Of a stretch of DNA of 64,000 bases, positions 35,893 through 45,727 are shown piece after piece. Position numbers and translations under genes: made by a program. Below the pieces are notes generated by a model, which saw nothing but the letters and a program-made list of their open reading frames with translations, had not been told where the DNA came from and did not search any database. This stretch comes from Oscarella lobularis (lineage: Eukaryota; Porifera; Homoscleromorpha; Homosclerophorida; Oscarellidae), in the NCBI RefSeq assembly GCF_947507565.1, contig NC_089180.1, positions 3,038,001 through 3,102,000 of the forward strand, read 5' to 3'. The number at the start of each line of letters is the position of its first letter. Position 1 is the first letter of the stretch.

Positions 35893-36780
35893 TTACTATA
35901 AAAGGGCTCTATAAAAGCAGGATTTAGGTCAAACTAGCGTGAGTTTGGTTTGGCTGACTTTTGATTGTCTCAGTTCTTGAGCAGCGTCATTTCACACACT
36001 TGGCAAAGCTCCTCATCACCAAAAAATCAAAATGCAGCCATACTTGATTTACTTGTTGAATAGGTAATGCTAGCTTCATTTACATCATGCTATAATAGTA
36101 GCAAAAAACTCTAAAATCATTTTCGACCATTTAAACTAGGCTTTAAAAAGCATTTGTAAGCGATTTTTAGGCCTGTTTGTACGAAAAAAGGTGTTGGAAG
36201 CCGGGTAGGATCCATCCGCCAGAAGTACGCATGTTGGTTAGCCTCAAACGGAGGCACAGAACGTGCTAAAACTACGTAAGACAGTAGAGCGCACAGATTG
36301 AGAGACTTTTTGTTTGTAAACTATGTATAGATTCACTTAGAAGAATATAAACGTTCCGCTCTTGTTAGCAGGGTGAGACACAAAATGGCGTTCATAATTA
36401 TCACGTGATGATCACGTGATTGAAAGCTCATGTCACTGCTCTCTCTATATACGGCTCTGTCTGCGAAGAGCCAATGACGTACACCTTTTCGCGCACGCGC
36501 CTTAAATCAGCCAATGAAGTAAATAGTTAACGTTCCTTGGAGACCTTGTGAGAGAAAAAGGGCTCGTCTAAGACGAGTTCGAATTGTCTAAGCTCAGATC
36601 ACGCATATCGAAGCTTCAATGAATAAGCTTTGATTTTAGCCCTGACGTATTTTGAGTTGAGGGGGAAGTAAATCGAGAAAAAGCGGTTTGAAAGTTGTGG
36701 GACCGCGTGACCGCAACATGTCCGCTTGTATAGCTACAAACAAGTAGCAACCTTCAAAAAATCGCGCCTGACGGCCGAAA
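35893..36780. other. No supported gene
   Basis: AT-rich with short frames. TCACGTGATGATCACGTGAT at 36402-36421 is a small repeated E-box-like pair. No coding unit recognised. Confidence 0.4.
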
Positions 36781-36789
36781 TGGTTTAAA

Positions 36790-37090
36790 AATTCAGCTGG
36801 CATCGATCGCGCGCACACTCGATCGAACCTACCAGGACGATGCAGAGCGATTTCTCGTGCTATTACGGAAACCTTACCCATACGCGTTCGCGCAGTGCGT
36901 GCGTGCTTCGGCAATTCCACGTCTTTTTCAGGACGACGCGCTCGCGAACTACAAGGCTTGCTTACTTTTTGATGAGTATGAGCGCTTATCGTCGCATACT
37001 CTCTCCTGCACCACTTCTTCCGCTTCTCCGAGAAACGAACTATTGAACGAATCTTCGCCTTCTAAATTCGCTAGAGTGGATACGAGTTGA
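36790..37090 (+). other. Exon-like open stretch, family not recognised
   Basis: The frame reads TLDRTYQDDAERFLVLLRKP, YPYAFAQCVRASAIPRLFQD and YKACLLFDEYERLSSHTL, then Ser-rich residues and a TGA at 37088-37090. The composition and even amino-acid usage look like genuine protein. I cannot place it in a family. It may be the terminal exon of a host gene, trapped between Helitron ends like the CCT1 exon beside it. Confidence 0.35.
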
Positions 37091-37145
37091 CCTAGAAAAA
37101 AAAAACCATTCAGCTTCTTTTAATTAATTAGTATTATTTTCTGAC

Positions 37146-37298
37146 CTCCGGTTGCCCTAGCGATTCTCTTCAAATCCGCCTTCTTACGCACGGCCATCGC
37201 TCCCGCTTCGACGAAATACTTCAAGCAAAGAACGTCGATTCCGCCCGTCGTCAAGACGACGTTGGCACCGGCACCCGACGCTACGCGCTTTACCAAGG
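37146..37298 (-). pseudogene. CCT1: Single exon of the chaperonin subunit CCT1 (TCP-1 alpha)
   Basis: The 153-bp exon is bounded by TCCTCGTAG (acceptor) and a GTCAGA donor. It encodes LVKRVASGAGANVVLTTGGI, DVLCLKYFVEAGAMAVRKK and ADLKRIARATG. This is the apical-to-intermediate region of the CCT alpha subunit, part of the cytosolic chaperonin ring that folds actin and tubulin. The exon itself is intact. No adjacent CCT exon appears within several hundred bases on either side, in a gene whose introns would be expected to be short. It is therefore best read as a captured or stranded exon. Subunit choice (alpha over other CCTs) rests on the GGID..CLKYFVEAGAMAVRR-like block. Confidence 0.75.
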
Positions 37299-37423
37299 CT
37301 ACGAGGAGACACGCAGTTAAAAAAACTCAGAAGAGAATTAAACAAAGAGAAATTCAAAAATCAGATAATGAAAAAGTGAGTGTCCACTAAAAGAACGTTG
37401 AAAAAGCATTACGACGTCATTTC

Positions 37424-37520
37424 TTTAGAGAACTCGAAGAGGCTCGCGGTGGCAAGGGACGACTTGTCGGTCGTCTTCCCAAGAGAAGAATCAATCGCAG
37501 TCTCAGCGTCAACAACTGAT
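37424..37520 (+). other. Possible terminal exon, unassigned
   Basis: After TTTCTTTAG the strand reads ELEEARGGKGRLVGRLPKRR then INRSLSVNN and a stop. It is an acceptor-bounded, basic tail. No family recognised, and it could be chance. Confidence 0.25.
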
Positions 37521-38235
37521 AGATCACACACGAATGGCACGGGTTTTTATTAATTTCTCAGAGAAATAATCTAGGCTAGATGCTAGATAGTTTTAAACGT
37601 AAAACATTGATTGTGCACTACGGAAAAGTTCGACTCAAAATTCGTTTTCGTCTCCTTGTGTTTTTCTCTCTGCCTTGCCCAAAGAACGAGGATGAATGGG
37701 TAGTACGCCAGCCTATAGCATCACTGACACTAACAGAGGCAATCTTAGACGCTCGGTTAAAACAACCGCGAAGCCAAAGGCTGGACGGAAGCGCAACCGT
37801 ATCCAGAAGAGCCCGTCAACGAGTACGCGTCGTCGAAAATCGCCGCGGAGAAAATCGTGCGCAAAGCGAATGGGCGCGCAGGTCTCGCGACGTGCGTCGG
37901 GCGACCGGCGGGAATGTTCGGAATCGGCGAAAACGTATGTGGAACCGAAATAGTTTATTAAAAGATCGTTCTGTTGAGACTCTAAGTTCGTGTACCTGAT
38001 TTAGACATGGCACTGCGGGGAAAGGATCCGGACAGTTATAATTTGACACTATTGGGGGAAAGGCTTATGCAAGGGACGCGAATCGTTCTGGGCACACCGG
38101 CCACCCAAGAAGATTCCCGTTCAGATTGCCTGTCTATCTGCGTTGATCAGATCGTCTACAACGCGTTCGGCTTCGTGCCGTTCGCGCGTTTCCTCACAAA
38201 GTACGTACCTTGTTGATATGCCTGCGTGCATATCC

Positions 38236-38480
38236 TTATGCGATTATGAAGGTTGTCCGTCGATTTGACGCAGGCGGAGGGGCGCGCTGGGGCACTCTTC
38301 CAATCGCAATACCGGGCGGCCCGCGAAACGCCCGCGAAACGCCGGCGACGGTCGAGCCACGAGATGAAAACGGCACAGGCGGAGGTAGACAGGGAAAGGG
38401 AGCCAGCAGCGGTCCGTAGAGCGGATAGCCCATTGGCATTTGGGGTGGAAGAGGAGGAGGGGGCGGTAGGGGAGCGTCGT
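38236..38480 (-). other. Proline-rich exon-like segment
   Basis: One minus frame reads APLPPPPPLPPQMPMGYPLY, GPLLAPFPCLPPPVPF and PPGIAIGRVPQRAPPP. It looks like a proline-rich linker of an animal cytoplasmic or nuclear protein. Together with the acidic exon-like blocks at 39.1-39.9 kb on the same strand it may belong to one gene. No domain allows naming it. Confidence 0.35.
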
Positions 38481-39109
38481 TTTGAATAATCTGCTTAGAT
38501 GGAAGTGGTCATCGTCGAGGAGCGCTATGACGTACGCGGGTGTACCTGAACCTCCGCCGGTCTGACGCAGGACGGCTGAGGCGACGCGAATTCTGTCCAC
38601 ACGTACAGCTGCGCTGGAAGACCGGGCATCGCGCCCAAAGGAACAGAACGAGACGCCGGCGGCGGAAGAGAAGACGGGGAGCCTACATGCACATAGAGGA
38701 AAAAATTGTTTTATATGAGAAACGAAATCTGCGAGGTCATTTCTATGGTACGTAAACGTCTTATAATAGGGATTTGGTGTTGCTCACCTTGCATAAGCAG
38801 TCCTTGGGGCATTCGCAAAGATTGAGTGACGAAAACGTCGCTGTTTGCCGACGTTACGGCGACGTGTTGAGGTCGTACACTGTCTGCAAGACATCAAGTT
38901 ATGAAGACCACTGTACACACTTTTCGACCAGACTTTACTTGCGAAATTGATATTCACATTCGGCAACAATCCTTTTTGCCGATTACCGTCTGCATTCACA
39001 GAACTTTCTCCCTTGGTTTCCGACTGTTTCTCTTGGAGCCAGTAAAGGGAATCGGTAGTCTCTGGATCCTGCCCGTCGGGTGATAAGGCCTCATTGGCGC
39101 TCTTTTCGG

Positions 39110-39435
39110 CGCCACTGTCGAGCTGCTGAGCCACCTCGCGCAATTCTTCGTTCATGATCTGCCCCGACTGCCTCGAAGGGACCTCAAATTCTAAAAATAT
39201 TTTTTGACAAAATAGGTCAGAAAATTATCGTGACTCGTCCCAACCCAAATCGTCCTCATTGGTGGTCTCCTCGTCGAGGAGAGGCAATTCGGATTGAATA
39301 GACGGAGCCCAACTTTCTTCAAGAGGCCTCCCAGTCCTCACGCTATACACATGCATATTAATTAATGCCTATCTATACTACGTGCTTAATACAGACCTTC
39401 CAGGCTCTTTACTTGAGCCGCTGCTCTTTAATAAT
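39110..39435 (-). repeat. Duplicated exon-containing block, copy 1
   Basis: This block recurs at 39605-39935. On minus it contains an exon-like stretch ending LLDEETTNEDDLGWDES. It is followed by a short intron-like gap ending TTTTTAG and the exon start EFEVPSRQSGQIMNEELREV AQQ. In copy 1 the exon continues with a Ser/Glu-rich tail (to about 38900). The gene is unknown; the acidic DDLGWDE-type patch is seen in several adaptor-like proteins, so it is not diagnostic. Confidence 0.6.
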
Positions 39436-39604
39436 AATAATACGAGACTACTACAAAGGAAATTTCCTAAAGGGAAGCTCCCACTTTCTGTATCACTTTT
39501 CTTCCGCAACGCTTCCGGCAATTCAACTCCAGTGTCTACAATAGCGCTATTCATCGCTTCTCTGAGCAATTTCTCTTCTTCTTCCTCTTCGGATGCGCCT
39601 TCCT

Positions 39605-39935
39605 GCCAGACGCTCTGCTGAGCCACCTCGGGCAATTCCTCGTTCATAATCTGCTCAAACTGTCTCGAAGCGACCTCAAATTCTAAAAATATTTATTGAC
39701 AAAATAGGTCAGAAAATTATCGTGACTCGTCTCAACCCAAATCGTCCTCGTTGGTGGTGTCCTCGTCGAGGAGAGTCCATTCGGATTGAATAGACGGAGC
39801 CCAACTTTCTCCAAGAGGCCTCCCAATCCCCACGCTATATACATGCATATTAATGCCTATCTACACTAGGTGCTCAATACAGACCTTCCAGGCTCTTTAC
39901 TTGAGCCGCTGCTCTCTAATAATAACTAGAGAATG
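39605..39935 (-). repeat. Duplicated exon-containing block, copy 2
   Basis: Direct repeat of 39110-39435 with few differences. The acidic stretch here is followed by TGA in place of the Trp codon (DDLG-stop), and the continuing exon differs (a run of Glu near 39575). The duplication is tandem, with a period of about 495 bp. Confidence 0.65.
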
Positions 39936-40162
39936 ATGGCCCGGTGTTCACCGTGTTGCCATCATGCAGAGCCTCCCACCGCTTACCGTACGCGAGTGCA
40001 TAACATAGTGTGACGTCATAGTTTTTATGCTGTCACATATTCACGTTGTCATTACAGCCGTTAGCTACTACTAGTACAGCTCAGTCCTACCTACATACTG
40101 TAAATACAGTACTTGCATGATTGCTGTGTTTTCCTAATTAGGCGCTTTTCTGACGTACAGTA
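39926..40162 (-). mobile_element. Helitron family 1, 3' part, minus orientation
   Basis: CTAG at 39926-39929 followed by the hairpin marks the 3' terminus on the minus strand. Sequence up to 40162 is the reverse complement of the 3' ends in the array at 41-45 kb. The element is then interrupted by the Tc1-like MITE and continues at 40875. Confidence 0.8.
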
Positions 40163-40874
40163 CAGTGCGTGCCAGCATAAATGGCCACAAAACGCGCGCT
40201 AAGATCACTGTAGATCACTCGCTGCAAGACATACAGTGTCACTGTGTGTCAACGAAAATCACTCTAATGCCTATTTTAAACAGGGATGTCAGTTTGATTT
40301 TTGTGGGACGTACTCCCAAAGATTTAATTTTTTGCAAGTTTAGCGCGCGCTAATAAAAAAGTTTCTGAAATGGCAAATTTTGTAAAGGAAAGAACATTTT
40401 CAAATTCGCCGATAATAAATTTCTAAACAATGCACGTGAGAAGCCATTTATAGAGTGAGTTTCTTTCTAACTTGATCCCTAACGGAAAAAAATGCATTTC
40501 TATTTACGTCACGTGACATCCGTTTCTTTCCACCGAATTACTGTATTGAAAATCAAAGATAATGAAGTTTTAGAAAAGGGTATAAAGTGACAGACGAGTT
40601 TATGAAAGCCGTCATATGTTGTTTGAAACTGGAAAAAACGAACTTTTCTGTGTTCTTAGCAAAACGTATAGAAACGTTGTCTGCGGTGAAATCAAAACCG
40701 TTTTCTTACAAAATAGACGTAAATAGAAATGCTAGACTTCATTGGAAATCCTTGATGTGACGATCAAATGTCAAAACTACGCCAAATACATGTAAACTAC
40801 GCTCTGAATTCCTCGCGCGCTACTAAAAGTCCCGTTTGGCCATTTATGCTGGCACGAGCTGCTGGCACGCACTG
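40163..40874. mobile_element. Tc1-like MITE, copy 1
   Basis: The ends are CAGTGCGTGCCAGCATAAAT..ATTTATGCTGGCACGCACTG, about 26-bp inverted repeats next to TA on both sides. CAGTG at the tip and TA targets are typical of the Tc1/mariner superfamily. About 710 bp, no transposase frame. The right end contains a small local duplication of GCTGGCACG. Confidence 0.8.
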
Positions 40875-41062
40875 TACTGTATTTGATAATGTGCTCTGTA
40901 TTTGAGGAGGACCTATGCATGTGTACGGAAAGTGTACGGGTCATATTTCCTGTTACCCGTACACGCGTACATACCCACCCATAGCCCCACCCATATACTG
41001 TACATGTGACTGGATACTTTTGATTGTGACGTCAGAGCGTGACAATCAAAACTGTCGTTACG
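40875..41062 (-). mobile_element. Helitron family 1, continuation of the minus-strand copy
   Basis: Reverse complement of 42640-42800 in unit 3 of the + array. It stops at about 41062, where the + strand unit 1 begins, so two opposite Helitron copies are fused head to head with their 5' parts deleted. Confidence 0.7.
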
Positions 41063-44000
41063 GAGCCCGTATAACGAAGGAGGGAGGCTCTCTCAAACGT
41101 GATCTTAGGGCCGGAAGTGTCTGTCTGTCTATCTGTCTGTCTGTCTGTATGTATGTCTGTTCGTCACGCTCGGTATTGTGACGTAACATAAAAACCCGTT
41201 TTTTCGTACAGCGCATGCGCGACATAGGGCTCGAAACGGTGACCACGGTGACCCGAAAAAGGCGATTTACGACGCGAATAAAGCGTTTTTTCTTTCATAA
41301 ACGGAAAAAATGCTTAGAAACCCTTATTTCCAATTGATCTGTGCTATTTTCCGTGTTATAAATGCCCTGAGAAACCGAAACGACAGTTTTGATTGTCACG
41401 CTCTGACGTCACAATCAAAAGTATCCACTCATGCCGTATGTGCGTGGGTATGTACGCGTGTACGGGTAACAGGAAATATGACCCGTACACATGCATAGGT
41501 CCCCCTCAAATACAGAATACAGAGCACATTATCAAATACACTACGTCAGAAAAGCGCCTAATTAGGAAAACATTGCAATCATGCAAGTATTTACAGTATG
41601 TACGTAGGAGTGAGCTGTAATAGCTAACGGCTGTAAAGACCACGTGAATATGTGACAACATAAAAAATTATGACGTCACACTATGGTATGCACTCTCGTA
41701 CGGTAAGCGGTGGGAGGCTCTGCATGATGGCAACACGGTGAACACCGGGCCATCATTCTCTAGTAAAGCGCATGCGCGAAATGGGGCCCAAAACGGTGAC
41801 CCGAAAAAGGCGATTTACGGTGCGAATAAAGCGTTTTTTCTTTCATAAACAGAAGAAATGCTTAGAAACCCCTGTAACAAATTGTTCGGTGGTATTTTCC
41901 TTTTTGTAAATGCGCTGAGAAGGCGAAACGACGGTTTTGATTGTCACACTATGACGTCACAATCAAAAGTATCCACTTATGTACAGTATGTGGGTGGGTA
42001 TGTACGCGAGTACGGGTAACAAAAAAAATGACCCGTACAAATACAGAGCACATTATCAAATGGGCTTATCAAATACAGTGTACGTCAGAAAAGCGCCCAA
42101 TTAGGAAAACTTTGCAATCATGCTTGCAAGTATTTACGGTGTGTAGGTAGGCTGAGATGTAGTACGTACAGTGTAGCTAACGGCTGTAGTCACTGACCAC
42201 AACATAAAAAATTATGACGTCACACTATGTTATGCACTCGCGTACGGTAAGCGGTGGGAGGCTCTGCATGATGGCAACACGGTGAACACCGGGCCATCAT
42301 CCTCTTGTGGAGCCGACCACCACAGTTGTACGGGTGGAGCCCGTATAACGACGGAGGGAGGCTCTTTCAAACGTGATCTTAGGGCCGGAAGTGTCTGTAT
42401 GTATGTCTGTCTGTCTGTTCGTCACGCTCGGCATTGTGACGTCACATAAGAAAAACCCTCACTTTGTAAAGCGCATGCGTGACATAGGGCCGAAAACGGT
42501 GACCCGAAAAAGGCGATTTGCGGCGCGAATAAAGCGTTTTTTCTTTCAGAAACGAAAAAAATGCTTAGAAACCCTTATTTCCAATTGATCTGTGCTATTT
42601 TCCGTGTTATAAATGCGCTGAGAAACCGAAACGACAGTTTTGATTGTCACGCTCTGACGTCACAATCAAAAGTATCCAGTCACATGTACAGTATATGGGT
42701 GGGGCTATGGTATGTACGCGTGTACGGGTAACAGGAAATATGACCCGTACACTTCCCGTGCATAGGTCCTCCTCAAATACAGAGCACATTATCAAATACA
42801 GTACAGTGCGTGCCAGCATAAATGGCCAAACGGGACTTTTAGTAGCGCGCGAGGAATTCAGAGCGTAGTTTACATTTGGTGTAATTTTGACGTTTGATCG
42901 TCACATCAAGGATTTCCAATGAAGTCTAGCATTTCTATTTACGTCTATTTTGTAAGAAAACGGTTTTGATTTCACCGCAGACAACGTTTCTATACGTTTT
43001 GCTAAGAACACAGAAAAGTTCGTTTTTTTCCAGTTTCAAACAACATATGACGGCTTTCATAAACTCGTCTGTCACTTTATACCCTTTTCTAAAACTTCAT
43101 TATCTTTGATTTTCAATACAGTAATTCGGTGGAAAGAAACGGATGTCACGTGACGTAAATAGAAATGCATTTTTTTCCGTTAGGGATCAAGTTAGAAAGA
43201 AACTCACTCTATAAATGGCTTCTCACGTGCATTGTTTAGAAATTTATTATCGGCGAATTTGAAAATGTTCTTTCCTTTACAAAATTTGCCATTTCAGAAA
43301 CTTTTTTATTAGCGCGCGCTAAACTTGCAAAAAATTTAAATCTTTGGGAGTACGTCCCACAAAAATCAAACTGACATCCCTGTTTAAAATAGGCATTAGA
43401 GTGATTTTCGTTGACACACAGTGACACTGTATGTCTTGCAGCGAGTGATCTACAGTGATCTTAGCGCGCGTTTTGTGGCCATTTATGCTGGCACGCACTG
43501 TACTGTACGTCAGAAAAGCGCCTAATTAGGAAAACACAGCAATCATGCAAGTACTGTATTTACAGTATGTAGGTAGGACTGAGCTGTACTAGTAGTAGCT
43601 AACGGCTGTAATGACAACGTGAATATGTGACAGCATAAAAACTATGACGTCACACTATGTTATGCACTCGCGTACGGTAAGCGGTGGGAGGCTCTGCATG
43701 ATGGCAACACGGTGAACACCGGGCCATCATTCCCTAGTAGTAGCCAATAATGGAGCCGACCACCAGAGTTGTACGGGTGGAGCCCGTATAACGGCGGAGG
43801 GAGGCTCTCTCAAACGTGATCTTAGGGCCGGAAGTGTCTGTATGTCTGTCTGTCTGTCTGTCTGTATGTCTGTTCGTCACGCTCGGTATTGTGACGTAAA
43901 TGAAAAACCCGTTTTTTCGTACAGCGCATGCGCGACATAGGGCCCAAAACCGTGACCCGAAAAAGGCGATTTACGGCGCGAATAAAGCGCTTTTTCTTTG

Positions 44001-45120
44001 ATAAACGGAAAAAATGCTTAGAAATCTTTATTTCAAATTGATCTGTGCTATTTTCCGTTTCATAAATGCACCGAGAAACCGAAATGAGAGTTTGATTGTC
44101 ACGCTCTGACGTCACAATCAAAAGTATCCACTCCTGTACAGTACGTGTATGCGTGTACGGGTAACAGGAAATATGACCCCTACACTTTGCATATGTCTTC
44201 AAATACTTAGCAAATTATGAAATACAATACAGTATGTCAGAAAATCGTGTAATTAGAGAAACATTGCAATTATGTAGGTATGCACAGTATGTACGTAGGA
44301 CTAAGCTGTAGGGGCTAAGGGAATACTCCAGTACGTGAATATGTGGCAACATAAACATTTATGACGTCACACTATGTAATGCACTCGCGTACTGTAAGCG
44401 GTGGGAGGCTCTGCATGATGGCAACACGGTGAACACGGGGCCATCATTCTATTGCGCAGTTGTACGGGGTGGAAAACGCAGTTTGCGAGCCCGTACAACG
44501 GCGAGGGAGGCTCTCTCAAACGTGATCTCAAGGCCGGAAGTGTATGTATGTATGTATGTATGCGTCTGTTCGAGACACTGTATTGTGACGTCACCTAAAA
44601 CCTTTTTTTGTACAGCGCATGCGTGACATAGGGCCCAAAACGGTGACCCGAAAAAGGCGATTTACGGCGCGAATAAAGCGTTTTTTCTTTCATAAACGGA
44701 AAAAATGCTTAGAAACCCCTGTTTCCAATTGATCTGTGCTATTTTCCGTGTTATAAATGCGCCGAGAAATCGAAACGCGACAGTTTTGATTGTCACGCTC
44801 TGACGTCACAATCAAAAGCATCCACGTGTATAGTATGTGATGTACGCGTGTACGGGTAACAGGAAATATGACCCGTACATATGCATAGGTCCTCCTACAG
44901 TACGTCAGAAAAGCACCTAATTAGGAAAACATTGCAATCATGCAAGTATTTACAGTATGCTATAATGTAGGTACAGCTGTAGCAGCTAACGGCTGTACTG
45001 ACCATGTGAATGTGACAACATAAATTATGACGTCCCACTATGTTATTCACTCGCGTACAGTAAGCGGTGGGAGGCTCTGCATGATGGCAACACGGTGAAC
45101 ACCGGGCCATCATTCTCTAG
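41063..45120 (+). mobile_element. Head-to-tail array of Helitron family 1 (about five units)
   Basis: Units end at 41763, 42307, 43737, 44452 and 45120. Each finishes with the same 33-bp hairpin and CTAG-T (degenerate as CTTG in unit 2 and CTAT in unit 4). Full units start with GGAGCCGACCACC..GTACGGGTGGAGCCCGTA (units 3 and 4), carry a (GTCT)n microsatellite (for example 41125-41162), a TGATTGTCACGCTCTGACG inverted pair, and a shared 3' region. Unit 2 lacks the 5' third. Unit 3 contains the second Tc1-like MITE. No Rep/helicase is encoded. Tandem copies without target sequence between them are a known by-product of rolling-circle Helitron movement. Confidence 0.8.
42804..43500. mobile_element. 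Tc1-like MITE, copy 2
   Basis: Reverse complement of 40163-40874 with very few differences; 697 bp, TA on both sides. It occupies the same site in Helitron unit 3 as copy 1 does in the minus-strand Helitron copy. Confidence 0.82.
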
Positions 45121-45727
45121 TAGTTTATCTGTTTGCGCATGCACGAGTCCCTACCAATTAGGTTATTGCGGGTATTGCTACGTTTTCCCTGATGACTATG
45201 TCTCACAAAATGGCTTTGGATAAGGTCAATACGCAATGGATAAGCGTCGGGTTTCCGAAGCTTTAGGAAAAAAGATTCGATTTAAGGTGGCAAGGGGCGT
45301 GGTCGACGTTGCTAGGGGTAGGCGGGTTTGGAATGAGAGAACGCGCGTTCCTTAGGGATAGTCGGACTATCTCAGGATTCTGACAGCAGAATCGAAGGCG
45401 TTCGATATGCCGAAGGTAAGCGACGCGTCGGGAAGGGCCTTTAATCGCGTTTTTTGACTTTCGACGTCCGATTTTGACGAAGCGACCGTTCTTCGGGAAC
45501 TTTATCCCGAAGATATCCAAAGTCGCGCCGATCCCGGCGTTCGGGGACCGGCGACGTGCCAGGTGGCGTTATTGAGCATTCTAAACACAATTTACTTACC
45601 TTTTCTTCAGCGTCCGATCGTCGAAGTGCGATTCGGCGACCTTCTAGAAGCTTTCGAGGCGAGGAGCGTCTCCTCAGCCAAACGTGGACATCGAGAAATA
45701 TAATTATTAGACAAAACACTTATCTTA
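45121..45727. other. Stretch ahead of the LINE; possible captured exon pieces
   Basis: The + strand reads FDEATVLRELYPEDIQSRAD and, after a TTCTTCAG acceptor-like site at about 45610, RPIVEVRFGDLLEAFEARSV. These look like protein but I cannot name them. They could be host exon fragments or the 5' region of the LINE. Confidence 0.3.

Noticed and set aside
41125-41162. (GTCT)n microsatellite as a separate finding
   Set aside because: It is an ordinary part of each Helitron unit and is noted there.
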